DNA of 64,000 nt from Clostridium estertheticum subsp. estertheticum (GCF_001877035.1 NZ_CP015756.1:983001-1047000); one strand, 5' to 3'; shown: positions 17,811 through 26,895, counted from the stretch's first letter. Made by a program: numbers and translations. The notes: generated by a model from the sequence alone, not told the origin.

Positions 17811-18293
17811 ATGGAAATAAACTTTGTGAGGATAGATGACAGATTAATACATGGCCAAGTTGCAAGTATATGGGTAAAAGAAACAAGGTGTAATAAAATA
17901 TTTGTGTGTAGTGATGAGGTTGCTGAAGACAAATTGAGAAAAACATTACTTTTAAAAGTTGCACCTCCAGGAGTAAAAGCTTATGTATTACCTATTGATA
18001 AGGTACTAGAGGTTTACAAAAATCCAAAATATGATTCTTTTAAAGCACTAATATTATGTGTAAAGCCTGGAGATGTTTTAAGACTTATTGAAGGTGGTAT
18101 GGTTATGAAATCAGTAAATCTTGGAGGAATGTGTTTTAAAACTGGAAGAACACAGATAAGCGGTGCAGTTTCTCTTGGACCTGAAGATATTGATGCCCTA
18201 AATAAAATACATGAATTGGGAATTGAACTTGAACTAAGAAAAATTGCAAGTGATTCGAAAATTGATGTAATGAGTAAAATAAAGGATTTATAA
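17811..18293 (+). CDS. PTS mannose/fructose-class EIIB
   Basis: 160 residues. The mannose-class IIB signature FVRIDDRLIHGQVASIW holds the phosphorylated histidine (about residue 15). Further conserved parts are LLLKVAPPGVKAYVLPIDK and NLGGMCFKTGRTQISGAVSL. It transfers phosphate to the sugar during uptake through IIC/IID. The ribosome site is AGGAGG. Sugar specificity cannot be decided from IIB alone; levan/fructose is favoured by the nearby GH32 gene. Confidence 0.95.
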   Translation: MEINFVRIDDRLIHGQVASIWVKETRCNKIFVCSDEVAEDKLRKTLLLKVAPPGVKAYVLPIDKVLEVYKNPKYDSFKALILCVKPGDVLRLIEGGMVMKSVNLGGMCFKTGRTQISGAVSLGPEDIDALNKIHELGIELELRKIASDSKIDVMSKIKDL

Positions 18294-18313
18294 ATTTAAA
18301 AGGAGGGTTATTT

Positions 18314-19081
18314 ATGACTACTATTCAATTTATTTTAGTACTTGTTGTCGCTATGATAACAGGCATGGGAAGTGTGCTTGACAGTATGCAAACACACAGA
18401 CCGATTATAGCATGTACTTTAATTGGTCTTGTCTTAGGGGATTTACAAAAAGGAATTATTTTAGGTGGTACATTAGAACTTTTAGCTCTAGGTTGGATGA
18501 ACGTTGGAGCGGCTATGGGACCAGATAGTGCACTTGCTAGTGTTATTGCAACTATTTTGGTAATAACAGGTAATCAGCCAATTGGTACAGGTATAGCAAT
18601 TGCAATTCCAATCGCAGCAGCTGGGCAAGTTTTAACGATATTTGTTAGAACTATAACAATATTTTTTCAACATCGTTGTGATAAATATGCTGAAGACGGT
18701 AATTTTAGAGCTATAGAAATCGCTCATTTTGGAGCATTGATATTGCAAGGTCTTCGTATTGCAATCCCAGCGGCGCTAGTAGCAGCTGTAGCTGGTACTA
18801 GCGGAGTTACTGCAATGCTTGCAGCAATACCTCTACCTATAACAAGAGGATTACAAATTGCTGGTGGAATGATCGTTGTTGTTGGTTATGCTATGGTAAT
18901 TAACATGATGGAAGCAAAATACTTAATGCCATTCTTCTTAGTTGGTTTTTCAATTGCAGCATTTACGTCATTTACACTTGTTGGATTCGGAATACTTGCT
19001 GTTTCAGTAGCTATATTCTATATCCAATTAAATCCAAAATATAGTCAAGTTCAAGTTTATGATGAATTAGATGATTTGTAA
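18314..19081 (+). CDS. PTS mannose/sorbose-class EIIC
   Basis: Membrane channel subunit of 255 residues with about eight hydrophobic segments. Family motifs: GSVLDSMQTHRPIIACTLIG, GDLQKGIILGGTLELLALGWMNVGAAMGPD and a Gly/Ala-rich middle. The ATG follows AAAAGGAGGG. It works with the IID protein encoded 14 bp downstream in the cytoplasmic membrane. Confidence 0.95.
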   Translation: MTTIQFILVLVVAMITGMGSVLDSMQTHRPIIACTLIGLVLGDLQKGIILGGTLELLALGWMNVGAAMGPDSALASVIATILVITGNQPIGTGIAIAIPIAAAGQVLTIFVRTITIFFQHRCDKYAEDGNFRAIEIAHFGALILQGLRIAIPAALVAAVAGTSGVTAMLAAIPLPITRGLQIAGGMIVVVGYAMVINMMEAKYLMPFFLVGFSIAAFTSFTLVGFGILAVSVAIFYIQLNPKYSQVQVYDELDDL

Positions 19082-19095
19082 AAGGGGGAGATAAT

Positions 19096-19989
19096 ATGAG
19101 CGAAAGTAATTTAACTAAAAATAACATTGGGAATGACAAAACATTGAAAGCGAAGGAAATATCTAAGGGCGAAAATAGATTAACCAAAGGTGATTTAAAA
19201 AGCATGTTTTGGCGTTCATGGTTTATATTAGGATCATTTAACTTTGAAAGAAATCAAAGTATGGGTTTTTGTGTAAGTATGATTCCGGCTATAAAGAGAT
19301 TTTATACAACTAAAGAAGATCAATCAGCAGCACTAAAAAGACATTTAGAATTTTTTAATACTACTCCATATATGGCTGCACCTATCATGGGTGTTACAGC
19401 AGCTATGGAACAAGAAAGAGCTATTGGAGCACCAATTGATGACGCAGCTATTAGTGGTGTAAAGATTGGACTTATAGGACCACTTGCAGGTGTAGGCGAT
19501 CCTGTATTTTGGGGAACATTAAGACCGCTTTTCGCAGCATTAGGTGCATCAGTTGCACTTACTGGAAGCATTCTAGGACCATTGCTTTTCTTTATACCAT
19601 TTAATATTTGTAGAATACTTACATTATGGTTTGGACTTAAATTTGGATATGAAAAAGGGACAGCGATTGTATCAGAAGCATCTGGTAACACGTTGCAGAA
19701 AATAACTGAAGGTGCTTCAATAGCAGGACTATTTATAATGGGAGCACTAGTTTGTAAATGGACTAATATTAATGTACCATTAGTAGTCTCAAAAATTAAA
19801 GGTGCTGATGGTAAAATGGTTGTTACTACAGTTCAAACTATTTTGGATTCTTTAATTCCAGGATTACTTCCATTATTATTAACTTTTGGTTGCATGAAAT
19901 TATTAAAGAAAAAAGTTAATCCTATGACAATAATATTTGGAATGTTTGCTGTGGGTATATTAGGTTATATGGGTGGATTCTTAAAATAA
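19096..19989 (+). CDS. PTS mannose-class EIID
   Basis: 297 residues. After about 30 polar residues come the IID hallmarks: FNFERNQSMGFCVSMIPAI, HLEFFNTTPYMAAPIMGV, AMEQERA and GPLAGVGDPVFWGTLRPL, with hydrophobic segments in the C-terminal half. It partners IIC in the sugar channel. The AAGGGGGAG site overlaps the end of IIC, consistent with a single transcript. Confidence 0.95.
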   Translation: MSESNLTKNNIGNDKTLKAKEISKGENRLTKGDLKSMFWRSWFILGSFNFERNQSMGFCVSMIPAIKRFYTTKEDQSAALKRHLEFFNTTPYMAAPIMGVTAAMEQERAIGAPIDDAAISGVKIGLIGPLAGVGDPVFWGTLRPLFAALGASVALTGSILGPLLFFIPFNICRILTLWFGLKFGYEKGTAIVSEASGNTLQKITEGASIAGLFIMGALVCKWTNINVPLVVSKIKGADGKMVVTTVQTILDSLIPGLLPLLLTFGCMKLLKKKVNPMTIIFGMFAVGILGYMGGFLK

Positions 19990-20036
19990 TTTGAGCTACT
20001 AATAAAAACTGAGAAGCCATTTAATGATTTTATAAT

Positions 20037-20080
20037 ATAAGTTAAGGCTATTTCTTAAGCGAGGGATAGTCTTAACTTAT
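20037..20080 (+). terminator. Long hairpin between EIID and the BtrH-like gene
   Basis: ATAAGTTAAG (20037-20046) pairs exactly with CTTAACTTAT (20071-20080); with CTAT/ATAG and one G-T pair the stem reaches 15 bp. Only ATATTTT follows, so it may be a partial terminator or processing site lowering expression of the last gene. Confidence 0.55.
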
Positions 20081-20110
20081 ATATTTTAATCTGTAAAGGA
20101 GATGTAAACT

Positions 20111-21217
20111 ATGATCGTTAATATTGTATCGATTATTGTAGTAGTAATAGCACTAATTATATATTTATTTTTCATAATTTTTAACTTTTATCAACAAAAA
20201 TATTATCATCAGGCCTATAGTCCTAAATCAATAAGACCAGGTGAAATACTAAAATATCCTGAAAAATATAATATAGACGGGTTTGTTAGCGTATCAAGTC
20301 AAAAACAATATCAAGAGGCTGCTGCACTTAAAATGATAAATGACAAAAATAATACAAATCAAAATATATCCATAAATAATATTAACTTTCTTATGGGTTA
20401 TACATATGGAGCTAGTTTTAATAAGCTAAATAAAAACTTTGTACCATTTCTAGAGCCCATTTCATGTGTAAAAATTTCTGCACCATTTTTGGGATTGAAT
20501 ATGGATTATCGTACATCAAACAGTCCTAAATTATTTGTAGATGCAGTAAAGTATTACATTTCAAAGGGATATCCTGTATTAGCACAAGTGGATATGGCTA
20601 CTCTTTTGGGGAGAAGAGGTTTCTATTCAATAAGTGAACTTATAGTAGGTTATAATAAGAGTGGGTTTTATTATTATGAAACTCTTGGAATTAATAACGA
20701 AAAGAAGAAGTATATTTCAAACAAACAATTAATTGCTGCCGCTAATAAATTGAATACAAAGTTTAAAAAACCATGGAAATATGGGTTTTGTATTTTTAAG
20801 GCTAGTGAAGAAAAGGAAGAGATTAAAAATGCAATTAAAATTAATGGAAAAAATCTTATTGGAGAAACAAGTGATAGGACTGCTTCAGGAGCACAAGCAA
20901 TAGCAGCATTTGCAAAGCATATTAAAGAAACAAAAACATTTGACAGTGGATGGGTAATTGAAGCTTTAGAATATTCAAGAAGAGATAACGCTGAATTCTT
21001 TGAAGAATTTTTTAAAGATAATTTTGATTTAAGCAAAGTAGCTAATTTGTTTAGAGTAGTAAGTGATAATTATAATAAAGTTTTAAAAATTATTAAAGTA
21101 ACCATGAACGACGAAAACATAGAGAAAGTAAGCGACCTTTTATTTGAAAATTCACAAATAGAAGAACAAATCGGAAAACTATTAGAAAAAGCTTCTTACG
21201 AGGTTATGTCTAATTAA
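20111..21217 (+). CDS. Membrane-anchored BtrH-like protein of unknown function
   Basis: 368 residues. One strongly hydrophobic N-terminal helix (residues about 3-27) is followed by a soluble region. Residues about 40-230 recall the BtrH N-terminal fold, a papain-like acyltransferase/peptidase fold: LKMINDKN, FLMGYTYGASF, then YPVLAQVDMATLLGRRGFYSISELIVGYNKSGFYYYETLG. A helical, charged C-terminal region (about 240-368) ends the protein. No clear catalytic Cys-His pair is evident, so activity is uncertain. It is the last gene of the PTS cluster, separated from IID by a hairpin. I do not know a function; acylation or peptide processing at the membrane is only a possibility. Confidence 0.65.
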   Translation: MIVNIVSIIVVVIALIIYLFFIIFNFYQQKYYHQAYSPKSIRPGEILKYPEKYNIDGFVSVSSQKQYQEAAALKMINDKNNTNQNISINNINFLMGYTYGASFNKLNKNFVPFLEPISCVKISAPFLGLNMDYRTSNSPKLFVDAVKYYISKGYPVLAQVDMATLLGRRGFYSISELIVGYNKSGFYYYETLGINNEKKKYISNKQLIAAANKLNTKFKKPWKYGFCIFKASEEKEEIKNAIKINGKNLIGETSDRTASGAQAIAAFAKHIKETKTFDSGWVIEALEYSRRDNAEFFEEFFKDNFDLSKVANLFRVVSDNYNKVLKIIKVTMNDENIEKVSDLLFENSQIEEQIGKLLEKASYEVMSN

Positions 21218-21226
21218 TAAATCAAA

Positions 21227-21266
21227 AATGGTGTACCCATAAAGTTATGGGTACACCATTTTTTAT
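21227..21266 (+). terminator. Strong terminator closing the PTS cluster
   Basis: AATGGTGTACCCATAA (21227-21242) and TTATGGGTACACCATT (21245-21260) are perfect complements, followed by a T-rich tract. It closely resembles the terminator at 16994-17018. Confidence 0.9.
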
Positions 21267-21388
21267 TTTATAAGGGTTTGTTTTAAAATTGTGATAAACC
21301 TAGTCAAGAATATACCATAGTGAACGATATAATAAGAAAGTGCTATAATAATAAATCTAAAAGATCAATAAATCAGGAGGTATTACAT

Positions 21389-23140
21389 ATGAAAAAAATG
21401 TTTAATAATTTAAAAATTTCAACAAAATTGCTATCACTAGTGTTCTTTCTGGCTATATTTATAGGAAGCGTAGGTTTTTTAGGACTATACAATATGAATA
21501 AAATTAATTCAAATGCAACATTACTACATGACTATAATTTAGTTAGCATAGAACAAGTAAATACATTAAGGCAAAATTATTCGGATATCAGAACAGCGTT
21601 AATTAAGATGGTTTATAAAGAAAGAAAAGATAAAGGTGAGGATGAAGAGATTATTGCAGAGATAGAGGGTTTAACTAAAAAAAATGAAAATTTATTTGCA
21701 ATAATAAAAAGTACTAATGAGAAGATGAGGGTAGACAAGAGTCAAGCAGATCAAGAAAAAGATAAAGTTCTGTTTGATAAAATTGAAAGCTCATCAAAGG
21801 GATATTTAGCTTCAGGGAAAAAGGCAGTCGATTATGGAGTAGCTAAAGATTTCAAATCAGCTGCAGGTCAACTCTCAGGGGCATCAAAAGATAGAGCAAC
21901 TTTATTTGAGGGCATTGATGGGCTGAATGCTAGTAGTGTTAAAGAAGCCGATTCATTTTACTCAGATAACAATATAACATTCAATGGGTCTAGAATGATC
22001 ATAATAACAATTACTGTATTGGGATTTGCTTGCTCAATTATATTAGGACTTTTTATAGCTTTAGCTATTTCAGGACAACTAAAAAAAGTTGTTAATTTTG
22101 CTGGAGATATGGGAAATGGAGATTTAACTAAGGACATAGATATTGATTCAAAAGATGAAATAGGGGATCTTGCTAGAGCGCTAAATAAAGCAAAAGACAA
22201 TATGAAATTACTTATATCAGAAATAATTAATAGTTCTAGTGATATCAGTGCTGCTAGTGAAGAGTTATCTGCAACATCAGAAGAGGTTTCTTCAAAAATG
22301 GATATTGTTAACGAATCGACTGATCATATAACCACTGGAATTCAATATTTAAGTGCTACAACGCAGGAAGTTAGTGCATCGACAAAGGAAATTGAAAGTA
22401 CAACAATGAATTTAATTAATAAGGCTAATGAAAGTTCTAAATCAGCAGTAGAAATTAAGAAAAGAGCAGCTGAAATAAAAGTAAAAGCTACAAAAAATAT
22501 AGAGCAAGGTAATGAAATATATGAGAAAAATCGTATGAATATACTAAAGGCAATAGATGATGGAAAAGTAGTTAAGGATATTACTGTTATGGCAGATTCA
22601 ATTGGGGCTATAGCTGAGCAAACAAATTTACTTGCATTAAATGCTGCTATTGAAGCTGCTAGAGCAGGTGAAATGGGTAAGGGATTTGCAGTAGTTGCAG
22701 ATGAAGTAAGAAGTCTTGCTGAGCAATCATCTGTTGCAGTAGAAAATATTCAGAGCATGGTAAATAAGATTGAAGTGGCATTCAATAATTTATCTATAAG
22801 TGGTAAGGAAGTTTTAGAGTACCTTGAAACCGGTGTAAAACCAAGTTATCAATTACTTATGACTACTGGAGTTCAATATGATCAAGATGCAGACTTTATT
22901 AATAATATGGCAAGTGAAATAGCTAGTACATCAAAACAAATGAAAGAAGTTATAGATAAGGTAACTTATGCAATAGATAATTTATCAGCAACTACTGATA
23001 AATCAGCTGCTAGTACAGAAGATATATCTAATAGTATAAATGAGATAACAATGGCGATAGGGGAGGTAGCAAGTTCAGCTCAAAGCCAAGCTGAAACTTC
23101 TCAGAAACTAATAGATGTAACTAATAAGTTTAATGTTTAA
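21389..23140 (+). CDS. Methyl-accepting chemotaxis protein
   Basis: 583 residues when started at the ATG at 21389, which has AGGAGG eight bases upstream; an upstream in-frame extension lacks such a site. Architecture: transmembrane helix 1 (about residues 13-32), a four-helix-bundle periplasmic sensor (to about 205), transmembrane helix 2, a HAMP domain (ending [18 protein letters not shown]) and the cytoplasmic signalling hairpin with [36 protein letters not shown]. It signals through CheA/CheW. No other chemotaxis gene is close. The ligand is unknown; proximity to sugar loci is suggestive only. Confidence 0.95.
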   Translation: MKKMFNNLKISTKLLSLVFFLAIFIGSVGFLGLYNMNKINSNATLLHDYNLVSIEQVNTLRQNYSDIRTALIKMVYKERKDKGEDEEIIAEIEGLTKKNENLFAIIKSTNEKMRVDKSQADQEKDKVLFDKIESSSKGYLASGKKAVDYGVAKDFKSAAGQLSGASKDRATLFEGIDGLNASSVKEADSFYSDNNITFNGSRMIIITITVLGFACSIILGLFIALAISGQLKKVVNFAGDMGNGDLTKDIDIDSKDEIGDLARALNKAKDNMKLLISEIINSSSDISAASEELSATSEEVSSKMDIVNESTDHITTGIQYLSATTQEVSASTKEIESTTMNLINKANESSKSAVEIKKRAAEIKVKATKNIEQGNEIYEKNRMNILKAIDDGKVVKDITVMADSIGAIAEQTNLLALNAAIEAARAGEMGKGFAVVADEVRSLAEQSSVAVENIQSMVNKIEVAFNNLSISGKEVLEYLETGVKPSYQLLMTTGVQYDQDADFINNMASEIASTSKQMKEVIDKVTYAIDNLSATTDKSAASTEDISNSINEITMAIGEVASSAQSQAETSQKLIDVTNKFNV

Positions 23141-23165
23141 ATAAATATTATAGTAAGTATTAAAA

Positions 23166-23192
23166 ATGAAGCCATAGTGGCTTCATTTTTTT
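23166..23192 (+). terminator. Terminator after the chemoreceptor gene
   Basis: ATGAAGCCA (23166-23174) and TGGCTTCAT (23178-23186) with a three-base loop, then a T run. The following stretch to 23443 holds an open but startless frame and no gene I can support. Confidence 0.88.
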
Positions 23193-23443
23193 ATGCGACT
23201 TATTATTTTATATTAATTTCCTCAGGTTCTTAATCCACTCTTTAATATAGTTGATCCTACGTTAGGGCCATTGGTTATAGTGGAAATAGCATTTTATTTA
23301 TACATTAAATGCAATCATATACATATATTAATTAACCCTATTCCACCAATATGTAAATGTGGTAAATTAGAAGGATCGATTGGACGAGGCATTAAGTCCT
23401 TGAATTTATCTATTATATTTAATTATAATGTAAAAAGAATTTA

Positions 23444-23500
23444 TTGACAAAAAAATATAATTACTGTATATTGATTATAGTGTAAATACACTATAATCAA
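23444..23500 (+). promoter_or_regulatory. Promoter and palindromic operator of the MarR gene
   Basis: TTGACA (23444-23449), 17-bp spacer, TATATT (23467-23472). Immediately downstream is a perfect inverted repeat, TTGATTATAGTG (23471-23482) and CACTATAATCAA (23489-23500), covering the expected transcription start. This is a typical autorepression arrangement for MarR proteins. A related half-site, ATTATAATGTAAA, lies at 23422-23434. Confidence 0.75.
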
Positions 23501-23513
23501 AGAAGGTGATACT

Positions 23514-23951
23514 ATGGAAAGAAAGATTTATTATAAAAAGTCAGCAACATGTAATTGTATTAATTTACGTAGAGCGTCTTTATCAATTACTGAAGTTTAT
23601 GATGAAATGCTTGCACCAAGTGGGCTTAAGATAAGTCAGTATTTATTGATTAGCAATATAAAACGTTTAGGACCTATAAGCGTAAGTAATATAGCTTTAG
23701 AAATTAGACTAGATAGAACTACCATAGTACGAAATCTTAAACCTCTAGAGGCTAGAGGTCTTATTATAGATATAGCCACAAAAGGTGCACGAAATCGGCA
23801 ATTAAAACTTACGGATAAAGGAAGTGAAATTTTAGAGGTAGCATTGCCGCTTTGGGTAGAAGCACAAAATTATATTAAACAATATTTAGGTGAGGAAGAT
23901 ATTAATACTTTAACAAGATTACTAGCTAAAATTGAGGCATTAGTGCCTTAA
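23514..23951 (+). CDS. MarR-family transcriptional regulator
   Basis: 145 residues. A winged helix-turn-helix occupies the middle (LGPISVSNIALEIRLDRTTIVRNLKPLEARGLI), followed by the wing (KGARNRQLKLTDKG). The N-terminus contains CNCINLRRAS, and these two cysteines could be redox- or ligand-reactive. The next gene, an Fe-S reductase-like protein, begins 84 bp downstream and is probably in the same transcript or under the same control. Confidence 0.9.
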   Translation: MERKIYYKKSATCNCINLRRASLSITEVYDEMLAPSGLKISQYLLISNIKRLGPISVSNIALEIRLDRTTIVRNLKPLEARGLIIDIATKGARNRQLKLTDKGSEILEVALPLWVEAQNYIKQYLGEEDINTLTRLLAKIEALVP

Positions 23952-24035
23952 TTTTATGCGATAAGCGTGTACATACACTCAAATAGTAAAATATATAATA
24001 ATTGTTGAAATAATAAAGAAAACGGGGGTACTAGA

Positions 24036-24881
24036 ATGAAGAATCTAATAAAAAATGAAATTGAGAAATTTGTATTGGAAAGTAAAGGAAACTGGTTTGA
24101 AGAAATTAATGACCATTTTTATGATGAACCTATTATAAAATTTGCAGCTGCAGATGATCCTTTATTTGAAGAATATAAAAAAATAATTGGTAATCAGCAT
24201 TTTACACCAAAAGAGGTTTTCGAGTTAGCCTTTGGGGAAGGCAGTTATAATGGAGGAACAGTTATAAGTGTAGTACTGCCTATAAATGAAAAGATTAGGA
24301 AGAGCAACAGAACACAAAAAAAACATGGGTCAAGAGAATGGTCATTGGCCCGTACTTTTGGAGATGAAGTATTTATTACGGAATTTGTTAAGCACTTAGT
24401 GAATAGTTTAACTGAAATGGGACATAGAACTCTATCACCTTATCATTCTGAATGGTTTGAAATTAGTGTTACAGAATCAGGGCCAACATCAAATTGGTCA
24501 GAACGTCATATAGCTTATGTAGCTGGACTTGGAACTTTTTCAATAAATGATGCTTTTATTACTGAAAAAGGAATTGCAGTAAAGTTAATTTCAGTTGTAA
24601 CTGAATTGAAACTTACGCCAGACATTAGAGAAGCAAAAAAACATACAGAAAATTGTTTGCTATGCAGTAAAGGTATTTGTGGAGCTTGTATTAAACGCTG
24701 TCCCGTTAACGCTATATCCAAAGAAGGACATGATAAAATAAAATGTTATAAACATGTTTATGGAGACGAATCAAGAAAATTAGCAGAGTCATATGGGGGA
24801 AGTCCAAAGGCAGGATCGGGATGTGGATTATGTCAGACGGGAGTGCCTTGTGAGGGTAGAAATCCAATTAAAATTAGTTAG
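24036..24881 (+). CDS. QueG-like 4Fe-4S protein (epoxyqueuosine reductase-related)
   Basis: 281 residues. The C-terminal part has a ferredoxin-like cysteine set, CLLCSKGICGACIKRCPVNAI, with a further CxxC pair in SGCGLCQTGVPC, like the double cluster of QueG-type proteins. The middle (ESGPTSNWSERHIAYVAGLGTFSINDAFITEKGIA) matches the region of epoxyqueuosine reductases that holds the cobalamin site. The domain order is shorter than canonical QueG and lacks its HEAT-repeat tail, so a tRNA role is not certain. Pairing with a MarR regulator suggests a stress- or xenobiotic-linked reductase instead. Confidence 0.75.
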   Translation: MKNLIKNEIEKFVLESKGNWFEEINDHFYDEPIIKFAAADDPLFEEYKKIIGNQHFTPKEVFELAFGEGSYNGGTVISVVLPINEKIRKSNRTQKKHGSREWSLARTFGDEVFITEFVKHLVNSLTEMGHRTLSPYHSEWFEISVTESGPTSNWSERHIAYVAGLGTFSINDAFITEKGIAVKLISVVTELKLTPDIREAKKHTENCLLCSKGICGACIKRCPVNAISKEGHDKIKCYKHVYGDESRKLAESYGGSPKAGSGCGLCQTGVPCEGRNPIKIS

Positions 24882-24887
24882 TATTTT

Positions 24888-24931
24888 AGATGTCATAACA
24901 ATAATTAAAAATTATTGTTATGACATCTTTC
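24888..24931. terminator. Very stable 19-bp hairpin
   Basis: AGATGTCATAACAATAATT (24888-24906) pairs perfectly with 24910-24928 across a three-base loop, starting 7 bp after the stop codon. The T-tract is short. Confidence 0.75.
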
Positions 24932-25023
24932 AATTATCTAAAAAACTGATTTTGATAGTTAACAGCACTTTTAAGGTTAATGAATGTTTTTGCTTAAGTA
25001 GATATACTGTACTTAGTTACAAA

Positions 25024-25098
25024 CGTATACAGTAATCGTATACAGGTAGCTGGATATTTTAAAGTGATTTTTTTATGTTACCTATGTAAACGTATAAT
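25024..25098 (+). promoter_or_regulatory. Direct repeats and likely promoter of rhaM
   Basis: CGTATACAG occurs at 25024-25032 and 25037-25045, with a further ACGTATA at 25090-25096 overlapping a TATAAT-like -10 (25093-25098). Direct repeats in phase suit an AraC-type activator, and one is encoded at 26896. The link is inferred. Confidence 0.45.
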
Positions 25099-25143
25099 AA
25101 AACAAATCAAGGGATGTTAGTTATAAATAGGGAGGAATTTTAA

Positions 25144-25458
25144 ATGGTTCGTAAATGTATTGTAATGAAAGTATTTAGTGGGTTTCATGCTGAGTATAAA
25201 AGACGTCATGATGTAATTTGGCCTGAGATGGTTGAGATGTTACATGAGTATGGTGTAAAAAACTATTCTATTTTCTTGGATGCAGAGACGAATAGTCTAA
25301 TTGCATATTTAGAAATTGAAGATGAAGTTTTATGGAGTAAAAGTGATGCAACCGAGATTTGTCAAAAATGGTGGGCCTATATGAAAGATGTTATGGAAAC
25401 AAATGAGGATAATAGCCCAGTTTCAATGGAGTTAAAAGAATTATTCCATTTAAATTAA
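25144..25458 (+). CDS. rhaM: L-rhamnose mutarotase
   Basis: 104 residues, the exact family size. It interconverts the anomers of L-rhamnose. Conserved signature: KVFSGFHAEYKRRHDVIWPEMVEMLHEYGVKNYSIF, with the active-site His and Tyr region, and the C-terminal WWAYMKDVMETNEDNSP. The AGGGAGGA site precedes the ATG. The MFS permease gene follows 19 bp later, so uptake and mutarotation are in one operon ahead of the kinase and isomerase at 28-31 kb. Confidence 0.95.
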   Translation: MVRKCIVMKVFSGFHAEYKRRHDVIWPEMVEMLHEYGVKNYSIFLDAETNSLIAYLEIEDEVLWSKSDATEICQKWWAYMKDVMETNEDNSPVSMELKELFHLN

Positions 25459-25477
25459 AAAAAAGGAGGAATAATAA

Positions 25478-26767
25478 ATGATTAGTAAAGAAGAAAATAA
25501 ACTGGCTTGGAAAACCACTATTTCAGCATCTATGGCAAATTACATTGATGCAGGTTCTATAGTTGCTGGAGCTGCGGGTTTATCACTATGGACTTCGTAT
25601 CTTCATATGAGTGATGCGAAACTTGGATTATTAAGTGCTTTAAGTTCGAATGCTGTTTCAGCAGCTATTGGTGCGTTAATTGGTGGTTATATATGTGATA
25701 AATATGGTCGTAAATTGGTTTATAATTTCTCTATGATATTCTATATGTTTGGCATGTTATTTATTATTTTTTCACAGAATTTTGGAATGATGTTAACTGG
25801 ATATATTATCGTAGGATTATCAGTTGGTGCTGACATTCCGGCTTCTTGGACAACTATTGCAGAAGGAGCACCTGCTAAAGAGCGTGCAAAGCATTGTGGT
25901 ACAGCGCAACTTGCATGGGCGGCAGGTCCCGTTATTGTTATGATTCTATCAGTTTCGCTAGGACATTTAGGGCTTCTTGGTAGTCGTATAGTTTTTGGAC
26001 ATTTATTTGTAGTGGCGCTTGTAACTTGGTTAATAAGGAGAACTTTGCCTGAGTCACAATCTTGGTTAGATCAAAAGAAAAAAGAAAAACAACTTATAGC
26101 AAAAGGACAACTAAAAAAGGTAACTATTAAAGATTTATTAAGACCAGTAAATTTTAAGTCAATAATATTTTTACTTGGTGTATATTTATTTTGGAATTTG
26201 GCAGCAGGTACAATGGGATTTTTCATGCCATTAATTTATCAAACAGTTGGTAAGGTTTCAGCAGAAACTGCTAACTTACTTCAAGCAGGTTTATTTGCAT
26301 GTACAGCTATTGGTACTTATTTTGTATTTATGAGACTTGGAGATAAGGTAAGTCGTAGAGGTATTTATGCGGTATCAGCCATAATGGCAATCGGGGCATG
26401 GTCAATATTTTTATTACCAGCGTCAAGTATGAAACCTAGCATGTTATTAATATTTGTTGTTGGATATGGACTTTCATGTGGATTTGGTCAACAACCATTT
26501 TATCAATTATGGGCTAGTGAACTTTTCCCAACAAAATATAGAGCATCTGCTCAAGGGGCAATGTTCTTTGTTGTTCGTATAGCACTTGGTTTATGGAGTT
26601 TTGTTATCCCAACTATTATGAGCAAGTTTGGTTTCCAATTAGCAGCAGCATGTATGATAGGATTCCTTATAATTAGTGCTATAGTTGGTATTGCATTTGC
26701 TCCTAAGACTTCAGGAAGAACACTTGATGATATTGAAAAAGAACGTTATGGAGAAATTAATTTATAA
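25478..26767 (+). CDS. MFS sugar permease, probably for L-rhamnose
   Basis: 429 residues with about 12 membrane segments. The sugar-porter-like loop GGYICDKYGRKLVY falls between helices 2 and 3, VGLSVGADIPASWTTIAEGAPAKERAK around helix 4, and LPESQSWLDQK follows helix 6. Its position directly after the mutarotase and before the rhamnose regulator and catabolic genes makes L-rhamnose the likely substrate (inferred from context). Confidence 0.85.
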   Translation: MISKEENKLAWKTTISASMANYIDAGSIVAGAAGLSLWTSYLHMSDAKLGLLSALSSNAVSAAIGALIGGYICDKYGRKLVYNFSMIFYMFGMLFIIFSQNFGMMLTGYIIVGLSVGADIPASWTTIAEGAPAKERAKHCGTAQLAWAAGPVIVMILSVSLGHLGLLGSRIVFGHLFVVALVTWLIRRTLPESQSWLDQKKKEKQLIAKGQLKKVTIKDLLRPVNFKSIIFLLGVYLFWNLAAGTMGFFMPLIYQTVGKVSAETANLLQAGLFACTAIGTYFVFMRLGDKVSRRGIYAVSAIMAIGAWSIFLLPASSMKPSMLLIFVVGYGLSCGFGQQPFYQLWASELFPTKYRASAQGAMFFVVRIALGLWSFVIPTIMSKFGFQLAAACMIGFLIISAIVGIAFAPKTSGRTLDDIEKERYGEINL

Positions 26768-26794
26768 TAAAATAATTTCAATAAGAATATAATC

Positions 26795-26892
26795 ACCACC
26801 AGCTTTAAATTGTAAGACTAAATTTATAAGGCTATAATAAATTCATAAGGTCATAATAAATAAAGGATTATAAAATAAAAAGTGATGGTGGT
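26795..26892 (+). promoter_or_regulatory. Leader of the AraC-type gene: tandem repeats and RBS pairing
   Basis: Two tandem 17-mers with two mismatches, ATAAGGCTATAATAAAT (26826-26842) and ATAAGGTCATAATAAAT (26845-26861). ACCACCA (26795-26801) is complementary to TGGTGGT (26886-26892), which forms the ribosome site of the next gene. The leader could thus fold to hide the start. Confidence 0.4.
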
Positions 26893-26895
26893 AAT

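Noticed and set aside
23214-23447. Open frame of about 77 codons with ICKCGKLEG between the chemoreceptor and MarR genes
   Set aside because: It has no start codon with a ribosome site and no recognisable family, and it runs into the MarR promoter; probably chance or an old remnant.
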